Source: Microvirga antarctica
GTDB taxonomy: Bacteria > Pseudomonadota > Alphaproteobacteria > Rhizobiales > Beijerinckiaceae
Reading direction: 5' to 3'
Assembly (NCBI RefSeq): GCF_017921815.1
Contig: NZ_JAGEMM010000003.1
Location: 411,312 to 475,311, forward strand
Length of the DNA stretch: 64,000 bases
The translations under genes were made by a program, and so were the position numbers. The number at the start of each line of letters is the position of its first letter. Position 1 is the first letter of the stretch. Shown here in pieces: positions 8,507 through 17,750 of the stretch. The notes beneath the pieces were generated by a model. The model made no database searches and had not been told where the DNA came from. It worked only from the letters and a program-made list of their open reading frames with translations.

Positions 8507-9371
8507 CGCCGAACCTCCTCCGGCTCCAGGTCTGGATGAGATTGATGACAAGCAGGGTCGCGAACGAGATTGCGAGCATGACTACGGCAATGCCCGTTGC
8601 GCCGGCGTAGTTGAACTCCTCCAGCCGGATGACGATCAGGATGGGGGCGATCTCGGATATGTAGGGAATGTTCCCGGCGATGAAAATCACGGAACCGTAC
8701 TCGCCGACCGCGCGGGCGAAGGCCAGGGCGAAGCCTGTCAGAATTGCCGGTGCCAGGGGCGGAAGAACCACCCGCCACAAGGTTTGGCTGCGCGTCGCTC
8801 CCAAGGTTGCGGAGGCCTCCTCGATTTCACGATCGATCTCAGCGATGAGGGGCTCCACGGTGCGCACCGCGAAGGGCAGGCCGACGAAGACGAGCGCGAT
8901 GAAGATCCCCAAGGGCGTATAGGCGACCTTGATGCCGAGATGCGACAACGGCTCGCCCAGCCAGCCATTGGGTGCGTAGAGGGCCGCGAGCGCGATGCCA
9001 GCCACCGCGGTCGGAAGAGCAAAGGGCAGGTCGACCGCAGCGTGGAGCAACTTTCGACCGGGAAAATCGTACCGAACCAGTACCCAGGCGACGACCAGTC
9101 CGAAGAAAGCGTTGAGGAACGCCGCCCCGAACGATAGCCCGAAACTGATGCGAAGGGCCGATAGGACGCGCTCGTCCGTGACGACGTTCCAGAGACCGGA
9201 GAAGCCCAGGGTCGACGCCCGCATGACAAGGGTGGCGAGCGGGATCAGAACGATGAGGCCGAGATAGGTCAGCGTGTAGCCGAAGGCCAATGGGAAGCCC
9301 GGGATGGCGCTGGGCCGCCGGAACCGGAAACGCGTCTGACGTCTCTCGCGCGTCGGCACCATCGCGATCAT
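8499..9371 (-). CDS. cysT: Sulfate ABC importer permease CysT
   Basis: A 290-residue inner-membrane permease partner of CysW, with six predicted helices. The EAA loop is [21 protein letters not shown], followed by [18 protein letters not shown], characteristic of CysT/CysU. The start is either ATG 9371 or ATG 9362; GGGAG lies 3 or 12 nt before them, so neither is ideal. It starts 11 bp after the binding-protein gene in the same operon. Confidence 0.93.
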   Translation of the reverse strand: MIAMVPTRERRQTRFRFRRPSAIPGFPLAFGYTLTYLGLIVLIPLATLVMRASTLGFSGLWNVVTDERVLSALRISFGLSFGAAFLNAFFGLVVAWVLVRYDFPGRKLLHAAVDLPFALPTAVAGIALAALYAPNGWLGEPLSHLGIKVAYTPLGIFIALVFVGLPFAVRTVEPLIAEIDREIEEASATLGATRSQTLWRVVLPPLAPAILTGFALAFARAVGEYGSVIFIAGNIPYISEIAPILIVIRLEEFNYAGATGIAVVMLAISFATLLVINLIQTWSRRRFGDA

Positions 9372-9382
9372 CTTCTCCCGGT

Positions 9383-10411
9383 TCAGCGGTTTGATTTCAG
9401 GATTGTATCGAAGATGCCGCCGTCGGAGAAATGTTTCCGTTGGGCTTCGTCCCATCCCCCGAAGAATTCTTGGATTGTCACCAGCTTCACCTTCGGAAAG
9501 CGCGCGATATCCTCGGGGTTGGCAGCCTCCGGCTTGACCGGCCGATAGTAGTTTTTCGCGATCACGGCCTGTGCCTTCGGGGAGTAGAGAAAGTCGAGAT
9601 AGGCCTGCGCGATTCTGCGGGTTCCTTTCTGGTCGGCATTGGCATCGAGGAGCGCGACCGGTGGCTCGGCCAGGATCGACAGCGACGGCACCACGATATC
9701 GAAGGTGCCGGCGCCAAGCTCATCGAGTGCCAGGAAGGCCTCGTTCTCCCATGCGAGCAGCACGTCGCCAATGCCCCTGCGCGCAAAGGTGTTGGTGGAG
9801 GCGCGCGCGCCGGTATCGAGCACGGGGGCGTTCTTGAAAATCTGCGCGACGAAAGCCTGGGCTTGCGGTTCGCTGCCGAACTTCTCGACCGCATAGGCGT
9901 AGGCCGCCAGGTAGTTCCAGCGCGCGCCGCCGGAGGTTTTGGGGTTCGGGGTGATGACCTGTATGCCGGGCTTGACCAGATCATCCCAGTCGCGGATCGC
10001 CTTGGGGTTTCCCTTGCGGACCAGGAAAACGATCGTGGACGTGTAGGGCGAGGAATTGTTCGGGAGGCGCGCCTGCCAGTCCACAGGCAATTTCCTGGTC
10101 CGTCTGGCAATCTCGTCGATGTCGGCCGCAAGCGCGAGGGTCACGACATCAGCGTCCAGGCCGTCGATCACCGCCCGGGCCTGGCTGCCCGAGCCCCCAT
10201 GCGACATGCGAATGGTGACCTTCGGGTTGCCCTGCTGGCTCCATTCTTCCGCGAACAGCTGATTGAGGGCGCGATAGAGTTCCCGGGTAGGATCGTATGA
10301 CACATTCAGGAGCGTGCTCTGCGCTTGTGCGCGAAAGGCCAGGCCGGTTGTCACAATCGCAAGGGCCATTCCAACCACGGCCAGCCACCGAACTTCTCGC
10401 GTCGCTCGCAT
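9383..10411 (-). CDS. sbp: Sulfate-binding periplasmic protein
   Basis: A 342-residue periplasmic binding protein that delivers sulfate (or thiosulfate) to CysTWA. A signal peptide of about 30 residues ends in AQAQ. Family features are NVSYDPTRELY near the mature N-terminus, SHGGSGSQARAV, and the anion-site segments NPKTSGGARWN and VLLAWENEA. It is the first gene of the sulfate operon, divergent from a DecR-like regulator across a 244-bp AT-rich control region. Sequence alone cannot separate Sbp from CysP ligand preference. Confidence 0.93.
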   Translation of the reverse strand: MRATREVRWLAVVGMALAIVTTGLAFRAQAQSTLLNVSYDPTRELYRALNQLFAEEWSQQGNPKVTIRMSHGGSGSQARAVIDGLDADVVTLALAADIDEIARRTRKLPVDWQARLPNNSSPYTSTIVFLVRKGNPKAIRDWDDLVKPGIQVITPNPKTSGGARWNYLAAYAYAVEKFGSEPQAQAFVAQIFKNAPVLDTGARASTNTFARRGIGDVLLAWENEAFLALDELGAGTFDIVVPSLSILAEPPVALLDANADQKGTRRIAQAYLDFLYSPKAQAVIAKNYYRPVKPEAANPEDIARFPKVKLVTIQEFFGGWDEAQRKHFSDGGIFDTILKSNR

Positions 10412-10546
10412 GAGTCATCTCCTGACTTGAGGCGCTGCTCCAATGCCACCGATCCGGCAGACTGATGACGAGCGCCGAAATGTCGGCCGCGCTACCAACA
10501 TGAAGGACAGCGTGCCGTCCGGATTGACGTGCCGACTGGGCGAATT

Positions 10547-10634
10547 AGAATAAAATTTCTGATCTATGGCAATGCACAACCGGAATAAGAATTATTTTCC
10601 CCAATATTTGGCATGTTTTGGAGATAAATTCTCC
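10547..10634. promoter_or_regulatory. Three AT-rich palindromes in the divergent sbp / DecR-like control region
   Basis: Three imperfect palindromes of similar form lie between the divergent genes: AGAATAAAATTTCT (10547-10560), GGAATAAGAATTATTTTCC (10582-10600) and GGAGATAAATTCTCC (10620-10634). Their centres are 36-38 bp apart. Each has purine-rich GA-type left arms, an AT core and TC/CC right arms, as expected for Lrp/AsnC-family sites, which often occur in phased sets. The last ends 21 bp before the regulator's start codon, suggesting autoregulation. That the adjacent regulator binds them is inference. Confidence 0.5.
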
Positions 10635-10655
10635 TTACGCGACTGAAAGCAGGAC

Positions 10656-11132
10656 ATGGACGCTGTCGACATCAAGATCCTGACCATTCTCCAGGCCGAC
10701 ACCGCGATTTCGATCGCCGAACTTGCCCAAAGGGTCGGCCTTTCGCAAACGCCCTGCTGGAAGCGTATCCAGCGGCTCGAGGCGCAAGGAGTGATTGAGA
10801 AACGGGTTGCGCTGGTGAACCCGGAGAAAATCGGCCTCGGATTGACTGTGTTCGTGTCGATCGAGACAGCCGACCATTCCGGCCACTGGTTGCAGCGCTT
10901 TGCCGAATTCGTGTCGGCGATGCCGGAGGTCATGGAATTCTACCGCATGGCCGGCGACGTCGATTACATGCTCCGCGTGGTCGTGGCCGACATGGCCGCC
11001 TATGACCTGTTCTACAAACGCCTCATCGAAACGATCCCGCTGAAGAACGTGACGTCGCGTTTCGCCATGCAGCGGGTGAAGTCCACGACCGCTTACGCCT
11101 TGCCGGGCGCCGCCCCGGCACTCACAGCCTGA
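10656..11132 (+). CDS. Lrp/AsnC-family regulator of the DecR/CyuR (cysteine-responsive) type
   Basis: A 158-residue regulator with an N-terminal winged helix (about 1-55, containing LSQTPCWKRIQRLEAQGVI) and a C-terminal RAM ligand-binding domain (about 60-150). It matches E. coli DecR (YbaO/CyuR) along its length, including TPCWKR, LVNPEKIGLGLT, MAGDVDYMLRV and VTSRFAMQ. DecR senses L-cysteine and controls cysteine detoxification. Its position divergent from sulfate uptake and near cysK suggests it adjusts sulfur assimilation to cysteine level; that role is inferred. Confidence 0.88.
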   Translation: MDAVDIKILTILQADTAISIAELAQRVGLSQTPCWKRIQRLEAQGVIEKRVALVNPEKIGLGLTVFVSIETADHSGHWLQRFAEFVSAMPEVMEFYRMAGDVDYMLRVVVADMAAYDLFYKRLIETIPLKNVTSRFAMQRVKSTTAYALPGAAPALTA

Positions 11133-11140
11133 CGCCGCAA

Positions 11141-11587
11141 TCACTTCGCCGCGAGATGCGTCGCAATCTCGTTGAGCGGGAGCTTGGTGAGGTCCTTGTC
11201 GATTTCTGCGACGATCAGCTTCTTCATGGAATCTGGGATTTCCTGACGCAGGCAGGCTAGAGTTCGCGGAGGTGCCACAAGGATCAATTCCTTGATTTCC
11301 TCTGTCTGGTGGAGGGATTGGAGAACTCCCACAACCTGCTTGGCGAACTTGCGCTCTGCCATGTCGTGCCAATCGGTTTGCGAAACCGCGCTGCGCATGA
11401 CCCCGGCGCTTTGGAATGATCGGCCAGGCCGGTCCGTCCCCTGCTCCGATGTCGGCGGATTGTCGGGCGCCTGAATGACCTGCCTCACCTCCAGGTGAGG
11501 TTGCAGGCGCGTCCCATGATAATTCAACAAGAGAGTCTTTCGACCGTCGCCGACGACGACAATTCCGCGAATCTTGACGTTGGGCAT
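11141..11587 (-). CDS. Host-attachment family protein (COG5622 type)
   Basis: A 148-residue soluble protein of the family annotated as required for attachment to host cells, which is common in rhizobia and related to the archaeo-eukaryotic release-factor fold. Recognisable parts are VVVGDGRKTLLLNYHG at the N-terminus, the linker QTDWHDMAERKFAKQV, and the C-terminal ELILVAPPRTLACLRQE. ATG 11587 is chosen because homology starts there; the frame stays open for 33 more codons without a family match. The gene converges on the DecR-like gene with 8 bp between stops. No signal peptide is present, so the attachment name should be treated cautiously. Confidence 0.8.
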   Translation of the reverse strand: MPNVKIRGIVVVGDGRKTLLLNYHGTRLQPHLEVRQVIQAPDNPPTSEQGTDRPGRSFQSAGVMRSAVSQTDWHDMAERKFAKQVVGVLQSLHQTEEIKELILVAPPRTLACLRQEIPDSMKKLIVAEIDKDLTKLPLNEIATHLAAK

Positions 11588-12080
11588 ATGTCCGATCCCA
11601 CCTGTCACGCGGCCGGTTCTGGCTGACGCGTGTTCCGACAGCCCACCAACCCGATCTTCTGAGGCCGGCCTTGAAGGCTCCGTCACGCTCCGGAGAGACC
11701 GCCTCTCCCCATCCTACATCGGCTCCTTGCCGACAGGGAGAGTTTTTGCCGGCAATTGCGCCCGACCCGGCAGCACGAGCACCCCGTCAGCGAGGCAGAT
11801 AGTCGCAGAATCGCAGCCGTTTGCGGGCGATTCTCCACAGCCGCGCGACCCGTCGAGGTTGCTCGAATTCGCTGCAATTTTTCCTGGAATGGTGAAGTCA
11901 CGGGCAGTCGAGGCCCCGTTTTGCCCAATTTCGCGCTCCTTGCGCACGCGATCACAGGGAAAAAACTCCCCGTCGGCCTAGTCAGAACTTCGTGAATGCC
12001 GCGCGTGCTGCCCAACTTTGAGCAACCTCAGCGGTGAAACTCAGTTATCATGGAGCCAGATGCAGATTCGGTAGGTGGCA
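11588..12080. other. Intergenic region, about 490 bp, no gene recognised
   Basis: It separates the divergent host-attachment and prkA genes. Short open frames on both strands have no recognisable homology and no convincing ribosome site. The region is likely to hold the promoters of both genes; I see no clear sigma-70 boxes, and a stress-type promoter for prkA would fit the family. Confidence 0.5.
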
Positions 12081-14027
12081 ATGCTTCCTCATAGTGATCT
12101 CTTTGCGAGTTATGCGCGATCGTACGAGACACGCCGCGACAGCGAGATGTCTCTTTCAGAATACCTCGACGGCTGCCGCGACGACCCAATGATGTATGCC
12201 AGTACGCCGGAACGAATTCTCGCTGCTATCGGTGAGGCCGAACTCGTGGACACGTCCCGGGACGCACGCCTCGGCCGGATTTTCATGAACCGGACCATCC
12301 GCGCCTATCCCGCCTTCGCAGAGTTCTACGGAATGGAGGAGACGATCGAGCGGATCGTGAGCTTCTTCCGCCACGCTGCGCAAGGACTGGAGGAGCGCAA
12401 GCAGATTCTCTACCTGCTCGGCCCGGTTGGGGGTGGCAAGTCATCACTTGCCGAACGCCTCAAGGCCCTTGTGGAATTGCAGCCGATTTTTGTTCTCAAG
12501 GCTGGGGATGAATTGAGCCCGGTTTTCGAAAGCCCCCTCGGGTTGTTCGATCCCGACAAGATGGGCCCGCTCCTCGAAGAGCGCTACGGCATCCCGCGCC
12601 GCCGCCTGACGACTGTCATGAGCCCCTGGTGTCTGAAGCGGCTCGATGAATTCGAAGGCGATATTTCCCGCTTCCGCGTCGTGCGCATCAACCCTTCGCG
12701 GCTGCGCCAGATCGCGGTGACGAAAACGGAACCGGGCGATGAGAATAACCAGGATATCTCTTCGCTTGTCGGCAAGGTCGACATTCGCAAACTCGAGACA
12801 TTGTCCCAGTCCGACCCGGATGCGTACAGCTATTCAGGCGGCCTCAATCGAGCCAACCAGGGCATCCTCGAATTCGTCGAGATGTTCAAGGCCCCCATCA
12901 AGATGCTGCACCCCCTGCTGACGGCCACGCAGGAGGGCAATTACGTGGGCACCGAAAACATCGGCGCCATTCCCTTTTCGGGAGTCGTCATGGCCCATTC
13001 CAACGAGGCGGAGTGGCAGAGCTTCCGGGCCAACAAGAACAACGAGGCGTTCATCGACCGCATTTACGTGATCAAGGTGCCCTACTGCCTGCGGTCGACG
13101 GAGGAAGAAAAGATCTACCAGAAACTGATCCGGACGTCGGAATTGGCAGCTGCCCCCTGTGCGCCCGGAACGCTCGAGATGCTGGCGCAATTCTCGGTCT
13201 TGTCGCGCCTTCGGGAGCATGAGAACTCCAACCTGTTCTCTAAGATGCGCGTCTACGATGGCGAGAGCATTCGGGAGGTCGATCCGCGCGCGCGAAGCTT
13301 GCAGGAATACAAGGATGTGGCCGGCGTCGATGAGGGGATGGAGGGCATCTCGACCCGTTTCGCCTTCAAGGTTCTGGCCGCGACTTTCAACCACGACACT
13401 GTCGAAGTGTCGGCCGATCCGGTGCATTTGATGTACATGCTGCAGCAGGCCCTGCGCCGCGAGCAGCTTCCGCCTGAGGTGGAGAAGCGCTACCTCGAAT
13501 TCATCAAGGCCGATCTCGCGCCGCGTTATGCCGAGTTCATCGGTCATGAGATCCAGAAGGCATATCTCGAATCCTATCACGACTACGGCCAGAACCTGTT
13601 CGACCGCTACGTCGACTACGCCGATGCGTGGATCGAAGACCAGGACTTCAAAGATTCCGACACCGGCCAATTGCTGAACCGGGAACTCCTGAATCAGGAA
13701 CTGAGCAAGACCGAAAAGGCGGCCGGCATCGCCAATCCGAAGGACTTCCGGAACGAGGTGGTGAAATTCGCCCTGCGGTCACGGGCGGCCCATGCCGGTC
13801 GCAACCCGTCCTGGACGAGCTACGAGAAACTTCGGGAGGTGATCGAGCGGCGCATGTTCTCGCAGGTCGAGGAATTGCTGCCGGTCATCAGTTTTGGCTC
13901 GAAGAAGGACACGGAGACGGAAAAGAAGCACGGAGAGTTCGTGGAAAGGATGCTTGCCCGTGGTTACACGGAGCGTCAGGTCCGTCGATTGGTCGAGTGG
14001 TACATGCGTGTGAAGCAGGCGGATTGA
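12081..14027 (+). CDS. prkA: PrkA-family serine protein kinase / AAA+ ATPase (YeaG type)
   Basis: A 648-residue protein of the PrkA/YeaG family, linked to stationary-phase and nitrogen-starvation responses. The N-terminal AAA+ domain has Walker A GPVGGGKSS (114-122). The C-terminal part is the PrkA kinase-like region, ending in RGYTERQVRRLVEWYMR. The length matches the family (about 640-650). A GTG at 12075 two codons upstream is an alternative start, and neither has a perfect ribosome site. It leads a three-gene block with yeaH-like and spoVR-like genes, an arrangement conserved across proteobacteria. Whether the activity is kinase or protease is debated for this family. Confidence 0.94.
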   Translation: MLPHSDLFASYARSYETRRDSEMSLSEYLDGCRDDPMMYASTPERILAAIGEAELVDTSRDARLGRIFMNRTIRAYPAFAEFYGMEETIERIVSFFRHAAQGLEERKQILYLLGPVGGGKSSLAERLKALVELQPIFVLKAGDELSPVFESPLGLFDPDKMGPLLEERYGIPRRRLTTVMSPWCLKRLDEFEGDISRFRVVRINPSRLRQIAVTKTEPGDENNQDISSLVGKVDIRKLETLSQSDPDAYSYSGGLNRANQGILEFVEMFKAPIKMLHPLLTATQEGNYVGTENIGAIPFSGVVMAHSNEAEWQSFRANKNNEAFIDRIYVIKVPYCLRSTEEEKIYQKLIRTSELAAAPCAPGTLEMLAQFSVLSRLREHENSNLFSKMRVYDGESIREVDPRARSLQEYKDVAGVDEGMEGISTRFAFKVLAATFNHDTVEVSADPVHLMYMLQQALRREQLPPEVEKRYLEFIKADLAPRYAEFIGHEIQKAYLESYHDYGQNLFDRYVDYADAWIEDQDFKDSDTGQLLNRELLNQELSKTEKAAGIANPKDFRNEVVKFALRSRAAHAGRNPSWTSYEKLREVIERRMFSQVEELLPVISFGSKKDTETEKKHGEFVERMLARGYTERQVRRLVEWYMRVKQAD

Positions 14028-14054
14028 CCATCGGTCGGTCGGGAGTAGCGCGTC

Positions 14055-15362
14055 ATGTACATCATTGACCGACGCCTCAACGCTGGGGGGAAAAGCCTCC
14101 CCAACCGCCAGCGCTTCCTGCGCCGCGCCAAGGCTCTCGTCCAGCGTGCGGTGGCCGACAAGGCGGCCGCGCGCGGCATCACCGACATCGACAGTGCGGC
14201 CGAGGTCGCAATTCCCCGGAACGGGATTGGAGAGCCGCGCCTGCGCCGTGCGAGTGCCGGGGGATTTCGAGACTACGTTCTTCCCGGAAACAAGAAGTTC
14301 CTTGAGGGAGATACCCTGGAGCGGCCGCCCCCGGGGGCGGGCAGAGGTTCCGAGGCGGGCGAGGGAGAGGGTGAGGATGACTTCCGGTTCGTTCTGACGC
14401 GGGATGAATTTCTGGAGCTTTTTCTCGACGACCTCGACTTGCCGAATCTGGCAAAGCGCCGTGTCCTTTCAGACGAATCCTTCGGCATGCGGCGCGCGGG
14501 CTATGCGGTCACCGGCTCGCCCGCCAATTTGGCTCTCACGCGCACCATCCGCAATTCCCTGGCGCGCCGCGTGGCCATGAAGAGACCAAGCGCTGCGGAG
14601 CTCAATCGGTTGGAGGACGAGATTGCCGGCCTGGCTGCCGGGCTTCCTGAAACCGCGCCAGAGATCGCGGAACTTCGCGAAAGGTTGGAGCGGTTAAACC
14701 GGCGCACCCGGCGGATTCCGTACATCGATCCGATCGACCTGCGCTATCGCAGATTCGAACCTGTTCCGCGGCCTGTGACCCAGGCTGTCATGTTCTGCCT
14801 CATGGACGTGTCCGGTTCCATGACGGAGCACATGAAGGATCTGGCAAAGCGTTTCTACATGCTGCTTTACGTGTTTCTGAAGCATCGCTACCGCCGGGTC
14901 GACATTGTGTTCGTGCGCCATACGCATGAGGCCAAAGAGGTGGACGAGGAGACGTTCTTCAACAGCCCCGAGACCGGCGGAACGCTGGTGTCCTCTGCAC
15001 TCCTTGAAATGAAGCGAATTGTCGGGGAGCGCTATTCGCCTTCGAACTGGAATATCTATGCGGCGCAAGCCTCCGATGGCGACAATTCGGCGTCAGATCG
15101 GGGCGCCTGCACAGCGCTCCTGCGAGATTCCATCCTGCCGGTCTGTCAGCATTTTGCCTATCTCGAAGTGGGTGCGGACGATGAAGGGCCGCGAATCGGA
15201 TTTGCCCCCCACGCGACGACCCTGTGGCAAACATATGAGGCGCTGGCGCAGGCCGGGAGCGACATTGCCATGCGAAAGGTCAATCATCGCAGCGAGATTT
15301 ATCCGGTCTTTCGCGACCTCTTCCGGCGTCGCGGACCGCCGATTGCGCAGAGTGCGCTATGA
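14055..15362 (+). CDS. YeaH/YhbH family protein (UPF0229), von Willebrand A-like
   Basis: A 435-residue cytoplasmic protein of the YeaH/YhbH family. The N-terminus (IIDRRLNAGGKSLPNRQRF) is diagnostic. A Gly/Glu-rich acidic linker lies around residues 90-112, and the C-terminal half carries a MIDAS-like DVSGSM (251-256) expected to bind a divalent metal. The family works with PrkA and SpoVR/YcgB in long-term stress adaptation, but its biochemistry is unknown. It sits 27 bp after prkA and overlaps spoVR by 4 bp, so the three genes form one operon. Confidence 0.93.
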   Translation: MYIIDRRLNAGGKSLPNRQRFLRRAKALVQRAVADKAAARGITDIDSAAEVAIPRNGIGEPRLRRASAGGFRDYVLPGNKKFLEGDTLERPPPGAGRGSEAGEGEGEDDFRFVLTRDEFLELFLDDLDLPNLAKRRVLSDESFGMRRAGYAVTGSPANLALTRTIRNSLARRVAMKRPSAAELNRLEDEIAGLAAGLPETAPEIAELRERLERLNRRTRRIPYIDPIDLRYRRFEPVPRPVTQAVMFCLMDVSGSMTEHMKDLAKRFYMLLYVFLKHRYRRVDIVFVRHTHEAKEVDEETFFNSPETGGTLVSSALLEMKRIVGERYSPSNWNIYAAQASDGDNSASDRGACTALLRDSILPVCQHFAYLEVGADDEGPRIGFAPHATTLWQTYEALAQAGSDIAMRKVNHRSEIYPVFRDLFRRRGPPIAQSAL

Positions 15363-16900
15363 GACGAAAAACTGACAGTGGCTTGTTGTTTGAGGGCTCT
15401 GACTGGGATTTCGGAACCATCCAGCGGATTTACGATGCTGTCGAAGATGTCGCGCTGTCGGAACTCAAGCTCGACGTCTACCCAAACCAGATCGAGGTGA
15501 TCACGGCCGAACAGATGCTCGACGCCTACGCGTCGACCGGCATGCCGCTCCTGTATCGGCACTGGTCGTTCGGCAAGCATTTCGCGGCTCATGATGCGGT
15601 CTACCGCAAGGGCTTTATGGGCCTCGCCTATGAGATCGTGATCAACTCGAACCCGTGCGTCTCCTACATCATGGAGGGAAACACTGCCACGATGCAGACG
15701 CTGGTCATCGCGCACGCAGCCTTTGGCCATAATCACTTCTTCAAGAACAATCACCTTTTTCGTCAATGGACGGATGCCGACGGAATCCTCGATTATCTTG
15801 CATTCGCCAAGGCCTATGTCGCACGGTGCGAGGAGCGCTACGGCCAAGCCGCGGTGGAGCGCCTTCTGGATGCGGCCCATGCCCTGATGTCTCATGGCGT
15901 TCACCGCTATCCGCGCAAGAAGCGACCCGACCTTCGCTCCGAGGAGCGGCGGGAGCGCGAACGTCATCTGCATCAGGAGCAGACGTACAACGATCTGTGG
16001 AAGACGATACCGGGAAAGAGGCGTGGACAGAGCCAGAAGCCAGATGCCGACCGCTTGCGGTCGCTGCTTGAGCTTCCTCAAGAGAACCTTCTCTATTTCC
16101 TCGAGAAGACAGCGCCCCGACTCAAGCCCTGGCAGCGCGAGATCCTGCGATTGGTTCGGCATATCGGGCAGTACTTCTACCCGCAGCGCCAGACCAAGGT
16201 GATGAACGAGGGGTGCGCCACCTATTGTCACTATGCAATCATGACAAGCCTTCACAACAACGGTCGGATTTCTGACGGATCGTTTCTCGAGTTTCTCCAG
16301 TCGCACACCAACGTAGTGCGCCAGCCGGAATTCGATGATCCCCACTATGGCAACATCAACCCCTACGCACTGGGCTTTGCGATGATGCGCGACATCGAGC
16401 GCGTCTGTCGCCATCCGACAGACGAAGATCGCATCTGGTTTCCGGATATTGCCGGCTACGGGGATTCCCTTGCTGTTCTAAGAGATGTCTGGGCCAACTA
16501 CCGTGACGAGAGTTTCATCCTGCAGTTCCTGAGCCCCCGCCTGATGCGCGAGTGGCGCATGTTCCACCTCGTCGATGATCCCGAAGAGAAGACGTTGCGC
16601 GTCGGAGCCATTCACAATGACCAAGGCTATCGGCGCGTGCGCCAGTCGCTTGCGCGGCATCATGATATGGCCTGGCTCGATCCGGACATTCAGGTGGTCG
16701 ACGTGGATCTCGCCGGTGACCGGCGCCTCGAGCTCCATCACAATGTACTCCATGGCGTCTTGCTGCAGAAGGACGATGTCGATCAGGTCTTGCAGCATCT
16801 CGCCGATCTCTGGGGCTACGGTGTGGTGCTAAAGGAGATCGATCCCACTGGGGCAATCTTGCGCGAGCACTCCGCGCGCGCCAGAGCGCCGTTCTCCTAG
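15359..16900 (+). CDS. spoVR: SpoVR family protein (YcgB type)
   Basis: A 513-residue protein of the SpoVR/YcgB family, near the usual length of about 510. Diagnostic parts are MPLLYRHWSFGKHF, LAYEIVINSNPCVSYIMEGNT, AAFGHNHFFKNNHLF, and QTKVMNEGCATYCHY with conserved His, Glu and Cys residues that look like a metal or catalytic centre. The function is unknown; it was named for a Bacillus spore-cortex phenotype, but the protein is widespread in non-spore-formers together with PrkA and YeaH. Its ATG overlaps the yeaH stop as ATGA. Confidence 0.94.
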   Translation: MRRKTDSGLLFEGSDWDFGTIQRIYDAVEDVALSELKLDVYPNQIEVITAEQMLDAYASTGMPLLYRHWSFGKHFAAHDAVYRKGFMGLAYEIVINSNPCVSYIMEGNTATMQTLVIAHAAFGHNHFFKNNHLFRQWTDADGILDYLAFAKAYVARCEERYGQAAVERLLDAAHALMSHGVHRYPRKKRPDLRSEERRERERHLHQEQTYNDLWKTIPGKRRGQSQKPDADRLRSLLELPQENLLYFLEKTAPRLKPWQREILRLVRHIGQYFYPQRQTKVMNEGCATYCHYAIMTSLHNNGRISDGSFLEFLQSHTNVVRQPEFDDPHYGNINPYALGFAMMRDIERVCRHPTDEDRIWFPDIAGYGDSLAVLRDVWANYRDESFILQFLSPRLMREWRMFHLVDDPEEKTLRVGAIHNDQGYRRVRQSLARHHDMAWLDPDIQVVDVDLAGDRRLELHHNVLHGVLLQKDDVDQVLQHLADLWGYGVVLKEIDPTGAILREHSARARAPFS

Positions 16901-16937
16901 AGGTTGTCTCCGCAACCTCATCCCGCAATCTGCTGAT

Positions 16938-17633
16938 TCAGGGGACGTTGTCGGACTGCCGGTCGAGGAGTTTCCGCTCGACGCTCTGCAGATGTTGGCG
17001 CATGGCGGCAGCCGCTCCCCCCATGTCACGGTTGGCAATGGACGCCACGATCATGTCGTGTTCCGCAAAGCTGTGGTGATCCGGTCTCGGCTTCACAGGC
17101 GTGGTGCGCAATCGGCCCCAGGTGACGGCGCGGCGAACTGCATTCAGGCTGTCGAAGAGGCCCAGCAGCAGGTTGTTCTGCGTCGCCTCCGCGATGGTCC
17201 GGTGCAGACGATTGTCCCAGCTCTCATATTGGCGCCAGGTCCCAGCCTCCCGCATCCGCGCGATGCATGTCGTCATTTCCGAGAGATGCAGAGGCGTGGC
17301 TGTAAGAGCCGCCGCTCGGGCGACTTCGGGCTCGATGATCAGACGAGTCCGCATGACCTCGGCGGGATTGGTGCGCTTGGCGAGCGCCGCGATATCCGCA
17401 AACGTATCGATGGGCCGGCTGCCGATGAAGGTGCCCTTTCCCACATGGCGCCACAATTGACCCTCGGATTCGAGAGTCGTCAGCGCCTTGCGCAACTCAG
17501 TCCGAGAGACGCCGAGGGCCTCGGAGAGATCGCGCTCCGGAGGCAGCCGGCCATCGTCTGGCAAGTCCGCTTGCGCAAGGTAGGCCCGCAACTGGGTGAT
17601 CACCCCCCGCTCGATCGCTAACCCGTCAGCCAT
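16938..17633 (-). CDS. GntR-family transcriptional regulator (FadR/FCD subfamily)
   Basis: A 231-residue regulator with an N-terminal winged helix (RLPPERDLSEALGVSRTELRK, about 29-49; the wing ends at GKGTFI) and an all-helical FCD ligand domain. The FCD domain contains the D-x-x-x-H (DNRLHRTI) and later His positions that usually bind a metal with an organic-acid effector. ATG 17633 is chosen because homology begins at MADGLAIERG; the longer frame would cover the operators. It is divergent from a Tau/Ssu-type importer and an FAH-family enzyme gene, which it probably represses. Confidence 0.88.
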   Translation of the reverse strand: MADGLAIERGVITQLRAYLAQADLPDDGRLPPERDLSEALGVSRTELRKALTTLESEGQLWRHVGKGTFIGSRPIDTFADIAALAKRTNPAEVMRTRLIIEPEVARAAALTATPLHLSEMTTCIARMREAGTWRQYESWDNRLHRTIAEATQNNLLLGLFDSLNAVRRAVTWGRLRTTPVKPRPDHHSFAEHDMIVASIANRDMGGAAAAMRQHLQSVERKLLDRQSDNVP

Positions 17634-17647
17634 GATAACACAATCAA

Positions 17648-17664
17648 ACCAATGATAGATTGGT
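17648..17664. promoter_or_regulatory. Palindromic operator 1, GntR-type
   Basis: ACCAATGATAGATTGGT is a perfect 6-bp inverted repeat (ACCAAT / ATTGGT) with a 5-nt core. It lies 14 bp upstream of the regulator's start codon and matches operator 2 at 14 of 17 positions, so both are probably bound by the same dimer. Confidence 0.65.
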
Positions 17665-17707
17665 TGGTGTATGAAACACCGTGCGGTTGCCGTCAAGAGG
17701 CTTGTTC

Positions 17708-17735
17708 TTGACATCTTCATTCTCCCAATTGTAAC
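17708..17735 (+). promoter_or_regulatory. Candidate sigma-70 promoter for the Tau/Ssu-type transporter operon
   Basis: A perfect -35 box TTGACA (17708-17713) is followed after 16 bp by a weaker -10, TGTAAC (17730-17735). Transcription would start near 17742, inside operator 2, which is the expected layout for repression. Confidence 0.45.
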
Positions 17736-17750
17736 CATTATAAGATTGGT
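17734..17750. promoter_or_regulatory. Palindromic operator 2, GntR-type
   Basis: ACCATTATAAGATTGGT has the same length and arms as operator 1 (left arm ACCATT, right arm ATTGGT). Its start is 86 bp from the start of operator 1, close to eight helical turns, so looping between the two sites is possible. It covers the likely transcription start of the importer operon. Confidence 0.65.

Noticed and set aside
11683..12015. A 110-codon minus-strand frame upstream of prkA
   Set aside because: Arg/Ser-rich with no homology or ribosome site; it looks like chance openness in GC-rich DNA.
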